From the NCBI GenBank assembly GCA_017626355.1, contig JAGAIY010000019.1:49820-113819 (forward strand): a stretch of DNA of 64,000 bases, given 5' to 3'. Source of the stretch: Bacteroidales bacterium (GTDB lineage: Bacteria; Bacteroidota; Bacteroidia; Bacteroidales; UBA932). Below are positions 1-10,158 of this stretch, one piece after another. Positions within the stretch are counted from its first letter, which is position 1. Every line of letters starts with the position of its first letter. The notes beneath the pieces were generated by a model, which made no database searches, was not told where the DNA came from, and saw only the letters and a list, made by a program, of their open reading frames with translations. The position numbers and the translations under genes are program-made.

Positions 1-67
1 TTCAACAGATAGGCCGCGCAGCACGATATTTGCATGACACAGATTATAATATTTAAAAATTAGAATT

Positions 68-442
68 ATGGCTGTTAAATTTTACAGATGCCGCCATTGC
101 GGCAATGTCATCGAAAAGCTCGTTGACTCCAAGGTTCCGGTAGTATGCTGCGGCGAGAAGATGGAGGAACTCATACCGAATACATCTGACGGAAGCGGAG
201 AGAAACACGTACCGGTAGTGACCCGCCTGAACGACTGCAGGATCAAGGTCGAGGTAGGAAGCGTCGCCCACCCTATGCTTCCGGAGCATCACATATCCTT
301 CATTTATGTTGAAAATGAAAACGGAGGCATACGCATAGACCTTAAGGACAAGCCTGAGGCAGAGATCTGCACATGTTCAGGCAAACCTGTCGCAGTGTAC
401 GAATACTGCAACATCCACGGTCTATGGAAGACAGAGCTTTAG
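68..442 (+). CDS. dfx: Desulfoferrodoxin (superoxide reductase)
   Basis: Cytoplasmic non-heme iron protein that reduces superoxide to hydrogen peroxide without making oxygen, a usual defence in anaerobes. The 124-residue protein has both iron sites of the two-domain form. The N-terminal rubredoxin-like centre has Cys8, Cys11, Cys27 and Cys28. The catalytic centre has His47, His68, His74, Cys114 and His117, and Glu45-Lys46 are the residues that gate superoxide in the family. Length is normal for the family. It appears monocistronic: a strong hairpin follows at once and the next gene starts 150 bases on. I see no clear TAnnTTTG promoter in the 67 bases available upstream, so the promoter may lie outside the window. 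Confidence 0.95.
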   Translation: MAVKFYRCRHCGNVIEKLVDSKVPVVCCGEKMEELIPNTSDGSGEKHVPVVTRLNDCRIKVEVGSVAHPMLPEHHISFIYVENENGGIRIDLKDKPEAEICTCSGKPVAVYEYCNIHGLWKTEL

Positions 443-464
443 GCTCTAGAACATACAGACTCTT

Positions 465-505
465 GTTGCAGTCCGGAAGAATCGAGTATTCTTCCGGACT
501 GCAAC
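465..505 (+). terminator. Rho-independent-type terminator after desulfoferrodoxin
   Basis: Perfect 18-bp stem (465-482 with 488-505) around the five-base loop CGAGT, followed by GCATTTTA. It lies 23 bases after the stop codon and isolates the gene from the efflux operon. Confidence 0.8.
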
Positions 506-593
506 GCATTTTAGGCAGACTTTATTTCAGATTCTGACGATGATTCAGTAAATTCGCGCGCAAAATTTGATTCTTGACAAAACGACTGAACAG

Positions 594-1703
594 ATGAAAA
601 AGACACCATTATTATTCCTCTTATCTGCCTTGCTCGTAACCTCATGCAAGGAAAGTGCACAGAAAACCGAAAAGGAAACCTACTACCCTACACTTGAAGT
701 CCAGCTCAGCAACCGCACCCTCAACACGCGCTATACAGCGACAATCAGCGGTGTGCAGACAGTGGAGATCCGACCTCAGATCAGCGGAATGATCACAGAC
801 ATTCTGATTGAAGAAGGTCAGAGCGTGACTAAGGATCAGATACTTTTCGTCATAGACCAGACACCTTACAAGGCAGCTTACGAGATTGCAGTGGCCAACG
901 TGAAAAGCGCCGAGGCAGCCCTCTCCACAGCGAAGCTGATTCTCGAGAGCAACCAGGACCTTTACGAACAGGATGTCGTTTCCGAATTCGACCTCATGAC
1001 GGCCCAGAACGACCTTACTGAAGCAGAAGCCAGGCTTGCCCTGTGCAAGGCGGAAGAGGTAAGCGCAGGAAACAATCTGTCATATACCGAAGTGCGCTCT
1101 CCTGTGAACGGAGTGGCATCCATGATCCCCTACCGTGTCGGAGCCCTCGTTAGCAGCAGCATCGCCCAGCCTCTTGTGACCGTTTCCGACGACAGCAGGG
1201 TCTATGCATATTTCTCAATGGCTGAGAACCAGATGCTTGACATGATCCAGCAGTTCGAGTCACTTGACAATGCGATCAGACAGATGCCTCCTGTCGAACT
1301 CATAATGAGCAACGGACGTCTCTACGGACATAAGGGCAAGATCAACGCGATCAGCGGAACCATCAGCGAGTCTACCGGTGCAGTCAGCATCAGAGCCGCT
1401 TTCCCCAACTACCAGCACCTTCTGCGCAACGGTGGTAGCGGCACCATCGTCATCCCTGTGGAAAGAACAGGCTGCATAGCCATCCCTCAGACAGCCACAT
1501 ACGAGCTGCAGGACAGGATCTTCGTGTACAAGGTCGTGGACGGCAAGGCATCCGCAACGGAAATCCATGTAGCACCGAACAACAACGGTATCGAATATAT
1601 CGTGGAAAGCGGACTTGAACCGGGAGACATCATCGTATCCGAAGGAGCCGGCCTCCTCAAGGAAGGAACTGAAATCAAGACAAGAAAGGAGGAGCAGGAA
1701 TAA
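594..1703 (+). CDS. RND efflux periplasmic adaptor (membrane fusion protein)
   Basis: Adaptor linking an inner-membrane RND pump to an outer-membrane channel. I chose the ATG at 594 rather than the upstream TTG at 567 because it opens a clean lipoprotein signal, MKKTPLLFLLSALLVTSC, with lipidated Cys18. The order of elements is that of the AcrA/MexA family: a first lipoyl half (motif EIRPQISGMI), a helical hairpin around residues 95-165, a second lipoyl half (YTEVRSPVNGV), then a beta-barrel and membrane-proximal domain. Its stop codon overlaps the pump start as TAATG, so the two are translationally coupled. Together with the next two genes it forms a complete multidrug-type tripartite pump. 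The substrate cannot be told from sequence. Confidence 0.93.
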   Translation: MKKTPLLFLLSALLVTSCKESAQKTEKETYYPTLEVQLSNRTLNTRYTATISGVQTVEIRPQISGMITDILIEEGQSVTKDQILFVIDQTPYKAAYEIAVANVKSAEAALSTAKLILESNQDLYEQDVVSEFDLMTAQNDLTEAEARLALCKAEEVSAGNNLSYTEVRSPVNGVASMIPYRVGALVSSSIAQPLVTVSDDSRVYAYFSMAENQMLDMIQQFESLDNAIRQMPPVELIMSNGRLYGHKGKINAISGTISESTGAVSIRAAFPNYQHLLRNGGSGTIVIPVERTGCIAIPQTATYELQDRIFVYKVVDGKASATEIHVAPNNNGIEYIVESGLEPGDIIVSEGAGLLKEGTEIKTRKEEQE

Positions 1704-4700
1704 TGAATGTAAAGACTTTCATAGACCGTCCCATCCTTGCAGGAGTGATTTCCATAATAATACTTCTGCTCGGAATCATCGGACTCGTTCAGCTGCCTGT
1801 AGAGCAGTTTCCTGAAATAGCCCCTCCTACCGTAAGTGTCTCGGCTTCATATGCAGGAGCCAACGCAGAGACCGTGCAGCGAAGCGTGCTTGTGCCGCTT
1901 GAAGAAGCCATAAACGGTGTCGAGGACATGATGTACATGGTTTCGTCAGCCACCAACTCAGGATCTGCAAGCATCCAGATATATTTCCGTCAGGGAACAG
2001 ACGGCGACATGGCCATGGTCAATGTGCAGAACCGAATTGCCTCAGCACAGAGCCTTCTTCCAGCCGAAGTGACACGAAGCGGTGTGACCGTACGTAAAAG
2101 ACAGACCAGCCGAATCAAGACTCTGGCCGTATACAGCCCTGACGGCACATTCGACAGGAAATTCATCGTCAACTACCTGAAGATCAACATCGAGCCAAGA
2201 CTCTCGCGAGTAGCAGGCGTCGGTGAGGTCGATGTCCGCGGTGGAGACTACTCTCTCCGTATCTGGATGGATCCGGGCAAGATGGCGAAATACAATCTCA
2301 TGCCATCGGACATATCAGCCGTTCTCGCGGAGCAGAATCTTGAAGCCCCTACAGGAACCCTCGGTGCAGAGTCCGACAACACCTTCCGCTATGTGCTCAA
2401 ATATCGCGGACGCTACGAGGATGTGACCGACTACGAGAACATGGTCATCCGCGCCGAAAGCGACGGTACAGTGCTCAGGCTCAAGGATGTAGCGAATATC
2501 GAGCTTGGTGAGAGGAGCTATGATTATGTAGGTAAGGTGAACGGTCATCCCGGCACGACGATAAGCATATCACAGACATCCGGCTCGAACGCCAATGAGA
2601 TCATCAAGGAGGTGGACAAGACTGTCGAGGAGATCCGCGAGGGTCTGCCGAAAGGTCTCGAAATCGTCGACCTGATGAGTACGAAGGACTTCCTCGACGC
2701 ATCCATCAGGAATGTGATCAAGACCCTGTTCGAGGCCATCCTTCTCGTGATACTCGTCGTGTATGTCTTTCTCCAGAGCCTCCGCTCCACCATCATACCT
2801 ACGATTTCGATCATCGTTTCACTCGTGGGAACCTTCGCATTCCTGATGGTAGCGGGCTTCAGCCTCAACATGATCACCTTGTTCGCCCTTGTGCTCGTCA
2901 TCGGTACGGTCGTGGACGACTCCATAGTGGTCGTCGAAGCTGTACAGGCGAAATTCGATGAAGGATACAAATCGCCTTACAAGGCCACCGTCGATGCCAT
3001 GGGAGGCATTTCCACAGCCTTGATGGCCACCACCTTCGTGTTCATGGCGGTGTTCATCCCTGTGAGCTTCATGGGAGGTACGACAGGTACGTTCTACACC
3101 CAGTTCGGTCTTACGATGGCCGTAGCTGTGGGTATTTCCCTCGTCAACTCGCTCACCCTCTCCCCTGCCCTCTGTTCGCTCATCATGACCCCGCATGAGG
3201 AGGTCGCGGAAGGTCAGAAGGCAAGTTTCTCGACAAGATTCCACGATGCCTTCGAGGCTGTCTTCCACGCACTCATAAACAAATACAAGCATCTTGTCCT
3301 CTTCATGCTCAAGAGAAGATGGCTCACCGCTGTGCTGCTTGTAATCGCCTGCGGAGGTCTCTACTACCTCATGACGACGACCAAGACAGGTCTGGTGCCT
3401 AAGGAGGACATGGGCTCGATCAATGTGGACGTGCGCACTCCTCCGGGAACCAACATCGCCGAAACTAACAAGGTGATGGAGGAAATCGATCTAAGAATCA
3501 GCACCATACCGCAGATCGAGGCCTATTCGAGGACAACCGGCTGGGGAATGATGTTCGGTCAGGGCTCTTCTACAGGTAACTTCGTGATCAGGCTCAAGGA
3601 CTGGGAGGAGCGCGAAGGCGAAGGCGATGACATCGACTCGGTCATGGAGGAGATCTATGCCCGTACATCCGACATCACATCCGCCGACATCATGGTATAT
3701 ACACGAGGAATGATTCCGGGATATGGAGCCAGCAGCGGTTTCGAACTGTATGTACAGGATCAGAAGGGAGGAACTCTTGAAGACCTCGAGAAGATCAGCA
3801 AGAATTTCATTGCCGAGCTCAACAACCGTCCTGAGATAATGCGTGCGAAGACATCCTTCGACTCGACCTATCCTATGTATCTGGTGGAAGTGGATGCCGC
3901 TCTGTGCAAGAGAAACGGCATTTCTCCTAAAGATGTGCTGGATGTAGTGTCCGGATATGTCGGAGGAAGCTATGCTTCGAACATGAACAGATTCTCAAAG
4001 CTCTACCGTGTGATGCTTCAGGCGGCACCGGAATACCGTCTCGATCCGAAGTCGCTCCAGAACATGTTCGTGCGCAACTCCAAGGGCGAGATGTCTCCGG
4101 TCAACCAGTATCTCACCCTCACGCGCATCTACGGACCGCAGTCCATCTCAAGATTCAACCTGTTCACTGCGATCTCTATCAACGGAAATGCAGCGGAAGG
4201 CTACAGTTCCGGACAGGCCATCCAGGCCGTCAGGGAGGTCGCTGCCGAAGTGCTTCCTGCGGGATACGGATATGAATTCGGAGGAATGTCGCGAGAAGAG
4301 GCCAACACAGGTAGTTCCGTAGCGGTGATTTTCGCCATCTGTATCATATTCATCTACCTGATACTCTGCGCATTGTACGAGAGCTTCCTTATACCGGTAG
4401 TGATCATTCTGTCGGTTCCTTTCGGACTTGCCGGAAGCTTCCTGTTCGCAAGGATGTTCGGACTTGAAAACAACATCTACCTGCAGATCGGTCTCCTGAT
4501 GCTCATCGGTCTTCTTGCCAAGACAGCTATCCTCCTGACCGAATTTGCATCTCAGAAGAGGGCGGAAGGCATGAGTATTCCTCTGGCTGCGATGTCCGCC
4601 GCCAAGGCCCGTCTCAGACCGATCCTTATGACTTCGCTCACAATGATCTTCGGTATGCTGCCTCTGATGTTCGCCACAGGCGTAGGTGCCAACGGAAACA

Positions 4701-4834
4701 TATCCATCGGTGTGGGTACCGTAGGAGGCATGCTCATCGGAACTCTTGCCCTTATCATCGTAGTACCTGCGCTGTTCATCGTATTCCAGAACATTGAAGA
4801 GAAGGTCATGCCGGACAGGTCCAAAAGAATGTAA
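1703..4834 (+). CDS. RND efflux pump, AcrB/HAE1 type
   Basis: Inner-membrane proton-driven exporter of 1043 residues, the usual length for hydrophobe/amphiphile efflux pumps. It has twelve expected membrane segments, with TM1 at the N-terminus (FIDRPILAGVISIIILLLG) and two large periplasmic loops. The proton-relay pair Asp-Asp lies in TM4 (VLVIGTVVDDSIVVVEAV), and a second relay region contains LLAKTAILLTEFA. The start overlaps the adaptor stop by one base, and the channel gene follows nine bases after the stop. Compounds such as bile acids, dyes or antibiotics are plausible for the family, but nothing in the sequence decides the cargo. Confidence 0.95.
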   Translation: MNVKTFIDRPILAGVISIIILLLGIIGLVQLPVEQFPEIAPPTVSVSASYAGANAETVQRSVLVPLEEAINGVEDMMYMVSSATNSGSASIQIYFRQGTDGDMAMVNVQNRIASAQSLLPAEVTRSGVTVRKRQTSRIKTLAVYSPDGTFDRKFIVNYLKINIEPRLSRVAGVGEVDVRGGDYSLRIWMDPGKMAKYNLMPSDISAVLAEQNLEAPTGTLGAESDNTFRYVLKYRGRYEDVTDYENMVIRAESDGTVLRLKDVANIELGERSYDYVGKVNGHPGTTISISQTSGSNANEIIKEVDKTVEEIREGLPKGLEIVDLMSTKDFLDASIRNVIKTLFEAILLVILVVYVFLQSLRSTIIPTISIIVSLVGTFAFLMVAGFSLNMITLFALVLVIGTVVDDSIVVVEAVQAKFDEGYKSPYKATVDAMGGISTALMATTFVFMAVFIPVSFMGGTTGTFYTQFGLTMAVAVGISLVNSLTLSPALCSLIMTPHEEVAEGQKASFSTRFHDAFEAVFHALINKYKHLVLFMLKRRWLTAVLLVIACGGLYYLMTTTKTGLVPKEDMGSINVDVRTPPGTNIAETNKVMEEIDLRISTIPQIEAYSRTTGWGMMFGQGSSTGNFVIRLKDWEEREGEGDDIDSVMEEIYARTSDITSADIMVYTRGMIPGYGASSGFELYVQDQKGGTLEDLEKISKNFIAELNNRPEIMRAKTSFDSTYPMYLVEVDAALCKRNGISPKDVLDVVSGYVGGSYASNMNRFSKLYRVMLQAAPEYRLDPKSLQNMFVRNSKGEMSPVNQYLTLTRIYGPQSISRFNLFTAISINGNAAEGYSSGQAIQAVREVAAEVLPAGYGYEFGGMSREEANTGSSVAVIFAICIIFIYLILCALYESFLIPVVIILSVPFGLAGSFLFARMFGLENNIYLQIGLLMLIGLLAKTAILLTEFASQKRAEGMSIPLAAMSAAKARLRPILMTSLTMIFGMLPLMFATGVGANGNISIGVGTVGGMLIGTLALIIVVPALFIVFQNIEEKVMPDRSKRM

Positions 4835-4843
4835 AATGAGATT

Positions 4844-6193
4844 ATGAAGATTTACAGATATATAATACTGATCGCAGGCCTGCTTTCATTCAGCAGCTGC
4901 GGTCTATACAAGAAATATGAACGTCCTGCCACCGACTTTGCCGACAGCCTCTACAACAGGCTGCCGCAGCAGGACGACACCACATCGATTGCGGAAATCT
5001 CATGGGAGGATTTCTTCAATGACCCTATTCTGAAGGAGTGGATCAATGTAGGTCTGGAAAACAACACAGACCTGAACGTGGCGAGGCTGAAGGTAGATGA
5101 AGCCGAAGCCGTGCTGACGGCCGCACGAGGCGCTTTTCTCCCTGGCGTGAATGCCGCTCTGAAAGAACAGGTATCTGCACCCGGAGGAAATGCTTTCTCT
5201 GTGAACATCGGGGCGAGCTGGGAAGCTGACATATTCGGAAAGCTCAGGAACTCGAAGCATCAGGCTGCCGCTGCCCTCGAGCAGAGCGTCGCATACAGAC
5301 AGGCGGTTCAGACACAGCTCGTCGCATCCATCGCGAACATGTACTATACCCTCCTCATGCTTGACGAGCAGATGAGCGTGAGCCAGAGGACATATGACAA
5401 CTGGAAGGAGAACATCCGCACGATGGAAGCCCTCAAGAGAGCCGGAAAGACAAATGAGGCGGCTGTCCTGCAGGCCAAGTCGAACCAGCTCAACGTACAA
5501 GCTTCCATGATTGACCTCGAGCAGAGCATAGTAGAGACGGAAAACGCCTTCTGCGCATTGCTCGGCATTGTGCCCGTTACCGTAAGAAGAGGCCATCTCA
5601 ACGAGCAGAACTTCCCTATCGAGCTATCTGCAGGACTTCCGTCCGGACTGCTTTCAAGAAGGCCTGACGTCAAGCAGGCGGAAATGGCGCTCGCTCAGGC
5701 CTACTATGCTACAAATGTAGCTCAGGCATCATTCTATCCTCAGCTCAGCCTGAGCGGAACACTCGGATGGAATGCATCGGGAGCGAGTGTCGATCCAAGT
5801 GAATTCTTTGCCAATCTCGCGGCATCGGTGCTCCAGCCGGTTTTCGCCAAGAGGAGCCTCAAGGCCAATCTGAAGAAGGCGAAGGCACAGCAGGAAGAAG
5901 CGTTGTACCAGTTCAGGCAGGCGGTTCTTGATGCCGGCGTGGAAGTGAACAATGCCCTGATCCAGTGGCAGGCGGCACAGGAGAGGATGGAGGTGGACCG
6001 CAGCCAGGTCGTCCATCTGAAGGCGGCAGTATGGAACACCCAGCTGCTGATGAAGCACGGAGGAGCCACATATATCGAAGTCCTTACTGCACAGCAGACT
6101 CTCCTCAAGGCCGAACTTGCGGAAGCTTCAGACAAGTTTGCCCAGATCCAGGGAGTCATCAATCTGTATCATGCACTTGGAGGCGGATACTAG
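4844..6193 (+). CDS. RND outer-membrane channel, TolC/OprM (NodT) family lipoprotein
   Basis: Outer-membrane channel completing the tripartite pump. Lipoprotein signal MKIYRYIILIAGLLSFSSC with lipidated Cys19, as in OprM/NodT proteins. The mature protein shows the two internally repeated outer-membrane-efflux halves, rich in long helices (for example DLNVARLKVDEAEAVLTAAR and SRRPDVKQAEMALAQA, the latter containing the conserved RPDV motif). Its 449 residues are typical. It is the last gene of the operon; a promoter for gpmI begins just past its TAG stop. Confidence 0.93.
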   Translation: MKIYRYIILIAGLLSFSSCGLYKKYERPATDFADSLYNRLPQQDDTTSIAEISWEDFFNDPILKEWINVGLENNTDLNVARLKVDEAEAVLTAARGAFLPGVNAALKEQVSAPGGNAFSVNIGASWEADIFGKLRNSKHQAAAALEQSVAYRQAVQTQLVASIANMYYTLLMLDEQMSVSQRTYDNWKENIRTMEALKRAGKTNEAAVLQAKSNQLNVQASMIDLEQSIVETENAFCALLGIVPVTVRRGHLNEQNFPIELSAGLPSGLLSRRPDVKQAEMALAQAYYATNVAQASFYPQLSLSGTLGWNASGASVDPSEFFANLAASVLQPVFAKRSLKANLKKAKAQQEEALYQFRQAVLDAGVEVNNALIQWQAAQERMEVDRSQVVHLKAAVWNTQLLMKHGGATYIEVLTAQQTLLKAELAEASDKFAQIQGVINLYHALGGGY

Positions 6194-6195
6194 GC

Positions 6196-6226
6196 TTGCT
6201 TTTGGAGAAAAATATGATTACATTTG
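6196..6226 (+). promoter_or_regulatory. Bacteroidota-type promoter of gpmI
   Basis: TTG at 6196-6198, a 20-base spacer, then TACATTTG at 6219-6226, matching the TTG/TAnnTTTG pattern of the primary Bacteroidota sigma factor. The start codon lies 47 bases past the -7 element, giving an A-rich leader of about 40 bases. Confidence 0.65.
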
Positions 6227-6273
6227 TGGGATATGAAAATTGAAATGTAAAACATATAAAAAATAGAAAAATC

Positions 6274-7797
6274 ATGGACAGGAAAGTTCTTTTAATGATC
6301 CTCGACGGATGGGGCGAGGGAAGACAGGATGAGTCTAACGTTATCTACACTCAGGGTGCTCCTTACATCGAGGGGCTCCGCAAGCAGTATCCTATGAGCA
6401 CTCTCAAGGCTTGCGGCGAGGCAGTAGGTCTTCCTGAGGGCCAGATGGGAAACTCTGAGGTAGGTCACCTCAATCTCGGCGCAGGACGCGTTGTCTATCA
6501 GGATCTCGTAAAGATCAACATAGCTGCACGCGAGCACAAGTTCCTCCAGAACCCGGAGATCAAGGCAGCATATGACTATGTAAAGGCAAACAACAAGCAG
6601 CTCCACCTCATGGGTCTCGCATCGATGGGCGGCGTACACAGCTCGCTCGAGCATGTATACGAGTTCCTCAACGTAGCTAAGGAATATGGTCTTGAAGATG
6701 TATACGTACACTGCTTCATGGACGGCCGCGACACCGACCCTAAGAGCGGAAAGGGCTTCGTAGAGGGCCTCGAGGCTGAAATGGCAAAGTCTACCGGAAA
6801 GGTAGCTACAGTCTGCGGACGTTTCTACGCGATGGACCGTGACAAGAGATGGGAGCGCGTGAAGGAGGCTTATGACATGCTCGTGGACGCAAAGGGCAAC
6901 TACGCGGCTTCAGCTACAGAGGCTATCCAGGCTTCATATGACGAAGGCGTGACCGACGAATTCATCAAGCCTATCGTCATCACAGATGCAGAAGGCCAGC
7001 CGCTTACAAAGGTTCAGGAAGGCGATGCAGTGATCTTCTTCAACTTCCGCAACGACCGCGCCCGTGAGCTTACAGCAGTCCTTACACAGCAGGATATGCC
7101 GGAGCAGGGAATGCACACGCTTCCTCTCTACTTCTGCTGCCTCACTCCATACGACGCTTCTTTCACAGGCGTACACATCCTCTTCGACAAGGAAAACGTA
7201 CAGGAGACTCTCGGCGAGGTGGTTTCAAAGGCAGGAAAGAACCAGCTCCGCATCGCAGAGACAGAGAAATATGCACATGTGACCTTCTTCTTCAACGGCG
7301 GTGCAGAGTCACTCTTCGAGAACGAGGACAGAATCCTTGTGAACTCTCCTAAGGTTGCGACATACGACCTTCAGCCGGAGATGAGTGCTCCTGAGGTTAC
7401 CGAGAAGCTCGTGGAGGCGATCAACACAGGCCGCAACGACCTCATCATCCTCAACTTCGCAAACGGCGACATGATCGGCCATACCGGAGTATACGAGGCT
7501 ATCCGCAAGGCTGTAACAGCCGTTGACTCATGCGTTGAGAAGGTTGTAGAGGCAGCAAAGGCCCAGGGTTATGTAGTCCTCATCACAGCAGACCACGGAA
7601 ACGCAGACTATGCAGTCAACGACGACGGCACTCCTAATACAGCCCACTCTCTCAACGACGTTCCTTTCATCGTTGTGAACGCCGGAGATGATGTCAAGGA
7701 AGTAAAGGACGGAAAGCTTGCCGACGTAGCTCCTACCATCCTCAAGCTGATGGGAATCGAGCAGCCTGCCGCCATGACAGGTCAGGCTCTGGTATAA
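6274..7797 (+). CDS. gpmI: 2,3-bisphosphoglycerate-independent phosphoglycerate mutase
   Basis: Interconverts 3- and 2-phosphoglycerate in glycolysis and gluconeogenesis in the cytoplasm. This is the manganese-dependent alkaline-phosphatase-superfamily enzyme, unrelated to the cofactor-dependent mutase. Metal-site and active-site motifs are visible: LDGWG near the N-terminus, catalytic Ser61 in [34 protein letters not shown], and the C-terminal ADHGNAD. The 507 residues match the family. Codon choice (many GCA, GTA, CTC) looks like that of pgk and manA, which suggests strong expression. GH92 follows after 32 bases, so gpmI may share a transcript with the mannose genes. Confidence 0.97.
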   Translation: MDRKVLLMILDGWGEGRQDESNVIYTQGAPYIEGLRKQYPMSTLKACGEAVGLPEGQMGNSEVGHLNLGAGRVVYQDLVKINIAAREHKFLQNPEIKAAYDYVKANNKQLHLMGLASMGGVHSSLEHVYEFLNVAKEYGLEDVYVHCFMDGRDTDPKSGKGFVEGLEAEMAKSTGKVATVCGRFYAMDRDKRWERVKEAYDMLVDAKGNYAASATEAIQASYDEGVTDEFIKPIVITDAEGQPLTKVQEGDAVIFFNFRNDRARELTAVLTQQDMPEQGMHTLPLYFCCLTPYDASFTGVHILFDKENVQETLGEVVSKAGKNQLRIAETEKYAHVTFFFNGGAESLFENEDRILVNSPKVATYDLQPEMSAPEVTEKLVEAINTGRNDLIILNFANGDMIGHTGVYEAIRKAVTAVDSCVEKVVEAAKAQGYVVLITADHGNADYAVNDDGTPNTAHSLNDVPFIVVNAGDDVKEVKDGKLADVAPTILKLMGIEQPAAMTGQALV

Positions 7798-7829
7798 CCG
7801 GGCACGCACAAGACAACAAAACTAACCGC

Positions 7830-10139
7830 ATGATTATAAGAAAAGCCTTGGCTATCCTGACTTCGGTGGCCATGATGGCCGCAACAGGCCATGCACAACA
7901 GAAGTCATGTGATCTGACACAGCAGCCCGCAGAGTATGTATCTACTCTTGTGGGCTCGCTCTCAGACCATTCGTTTTCAACCGGCAACACCTACCCTGCC
8001 CTGGCTCTGCCATGGGGCATGAACTTCTGGACTCCCGTCACAGGAGAAATGGGAGACGGCTGGGCATACAGGTACGACGCGCATCAGATCCGCGGCTTCG
8101 AACAGACACACCAGCCATCACCATGGATCAACGACTACGGTCAGTTCGCCATAATGCCGGTAAGGGACATCAGCAAGGTAAGTCAGAATGACAGAGCAAG
8201 CTGGTTCACCCACAAGAGCGAAACGGCAAAGCCTTATTACTATCAGGTCTATCTCTGTGACCATGATATAAATGCGGAAATAGCTCCGACGGAAAGGGCT
8301 GCTGCATTCCGCTTCACCTATCCTGAAAGCAGCACATCCGGAATCATTGTGGATGCCTACGATGACGGATCCTACATAAAGGTGATACCCGAAGAGAATG
8401 CTGTCGTAGGCTACACGACCAAGAACAGCGGCGGCGTACCTGATAACTTCCGCAACTGGTTCGTGGTCAAATTCGACAAGCCGATAGAATCATTCACGGT
8501 ATATAACGGCCCGAAGAAGGCCCTGAAGGGCAGAAACGAGTTCGAAGGCAGGCATGCCCTGGCCAGCGTACAGTTCAAGACAGTGCGCGGTGAAAAGGTC
8601 GGAGTCAGGTCTGCTTCGTCATTCATATCCCTTGAGCAGGCATGGCTCAACTTCAAGGAGGCGGAAGGCAGGGACTTCGAGCAGATCAAGGAAGAGGCCA
8701 GATGCATATGGAATGATGTTCTGGGACGCATCGAGGTCAGCGGCGGAACTACAGACCAGTACCGCACCTTCTATTCATGCCTTTACAGAAGCCTTCTGTT
8801 CCCACGCAAATTCTATGAAATCAACAAAGAAGGAGAACCGGTACACTACAGCCCGTACAACGGACAGGTGTGCAAGGGATATCTCTACACCGATACAGGA
8901 TTCTGGGATACGTTCCGTGCGCTTTTCCCTCTGCTCAACCTCGTATATCCTTCCGTGAACGAGGAGATCCAGCAGGGACTCGCCAATATCGCCCGAGAGA
9001 ACGACTTCCTTCCGGAATGGGCAAGTCCGGGACATAGAGGATGCATGGTGGGCAACAACTCCGCTTCAGTCGTGGCAGAGGCCGCTCTGATGGGACTTAC
9101 AAGCGGACAGGACATGCAGGCTCTGTACGAGTGCATAGCATACGGAACAGAGAATGTCCACCCTGAGGTCAGCTCGACAGGCCGTCTCGGCCACCAGTGG
9201 TACAATACGCTCGGCTATATTCCGTACGATGTGGGAGTCGATGAGAATGTGGCCCGCACCCTCGAATATGCCTACAACGACTGGTGCATACTGCAGATGG
9301 CGAAAAAGATGGGACGCCCCGATGAAGAACTCCGCAAATGGGAGAAGAGGTCGCAGAACTGGAAGAATGTCTTCGACAGTTCGACCAACCTCATGCGCGG
9401 ACGCAACAAGGACGGAAAGTTCCAGGAACCGTTCAGCCCTTACAAATGGGGAGACGCCTTCACTGAAGGCAACGCATGGCACTACACATGGTCGGTGTTC
9501 CACGATGTAGACGGGCTCATAGACATGATGGGAGGAGAAGAGACCTTCGCATCCATGCTTGACTCGGTGTTCGTCGTACCGCCGATCTATGACGACAGCT
9601 ACTATGGCTTCCGTATCCACGAAATCACGGAGATGCAGGTGGCGAACATGGGTAATTATGCCCATGGCAACCAGCCTGCCCAGCACATGCTGTACCTCTA
9701 TGACTGGGCCGGCCAGCCATGGAAGGCGCAGAAATGGATCCGCGAGGTGATGGACAGGCTCTATGATGCCAGCCCTAACGGCTACTGCGGCGATGAGGAC
9801 AACGGCCAGACTTCGGCATGGTATGTATTCTCTGCCCTCGGCTTCTATCCGGTATGCCCGGGATCCGGCCAGTATGCCCTTGGAACTCCGCTTTTCCGGG
9901 AGGCGACGGTGCATCTGGAAAACGGCAATGAGCTGAAGATCACGGCAGAAGGTACAGACTGCGGCCCATATGTACGGGAACTGAAGATGAACGGAAGCAT
10001 ATGGGGACATAACTATCTGAATTTCAACGACCTCATCAAGGGTGCAGAGTTGAACTTCATTCTGGATTGTCAGCCTTGCCTCGAAAGAGGAACAAAGGAG
10101 GAAGACAAGCCTTATTCATACAGCAGATCGGAAAGATAA
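7830..10139 (+). CDS. GH92 alpha-mannosidase, exported
   Basis: Glycoside hydrolase family 92, calcium-dependent inverting exo-alpha-mannosidases that trim mannans and N-glycans. The signal peptide is cleaved near GHA-QQ, so the enzyme is periplasmic or surface-exposed. Family motifs: the N-terminal GNTYPALALPWGM, the general-acid Glu546 in EGNAWHYTW, the QPAQHMLYLYDWAG region, and the catalytic/calcium segment GDEDNGQTSAW with Asp655 and Asp657. The length of 769 residues is normal. Downstream come a hexokinase-type kinase (19-base gap) and mannose-6-phosphate isomerase, so released mannose can be phosphorylated and isomerised by the same cluster. Linkage preference (alpha-1,2, 1,3 or other) cannot be read from the sequence. 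Confidence 0.95.
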   Translation: MIIRKALAILTSVAMMAATGHAQQKSCDLTQQPAEYVSTLVGSLSDHSFSTGNTYPALALPWGMNFWTPVTGEMGDGWAYRYDAHQIRGFEQTHQPSPWINDYGQFAIMPVRDISKVSQNDRASWFTHKSETAKPYYYQVYLCDHDINAEIAPTERAAAFRFTYPESSTSGIIVDAYDDGSYIKVIPEENAVVGYTTKNSGGVPDNFRNWFVVKFDKPIESFTVYNGPKKALKGRNEFEGRHALASVQFKTVRGEKVGVRSASSFISLEQAWLNFKEAEGRDFEQIKEEARCIWNDVLGRIEVSGGTTDQYRTFYSCLYRSLLFPRKFYEINKEGEPVHYSPYNGQVCKGYLYTDTGFWDTFRALFPLLNLVYPSVNEEIQQGLANIARENDFLPEWASPGHRGCMVGNNSASVVAEAALMGLTSGQDMQALYECIAYGTENVHPEVSSTGRLGHQWYNTLGYIPYDVGVDENVARTLEYAYNDWCILQMAKKMGRPDEELRKWEKRSQNWKNVFDSSTNLMRGRNKDGKFQEPFSPYKWGDAFTEGNAWHYTWSVFHDVDGLIDMMGGEETFASMLDSVFVVPPIYDDSYYGFRIHEITEMQVANMGNYAHGNQPAQHMLYLYDWAGQPWKAQKWIREVMDRLYDASPNGYCGDEDNGQTSAWYVFSALGFYPVCPGSGQYALGTPLFREATVHLENGNELKITAEGTDCGPYVRELKMNGSIWGHNYLNFNDLIKGAELNFILDCQPCLERGTKEEDKPYSYSRSER

Positions 10140-10158
10140 ACACATAACAGATACACAA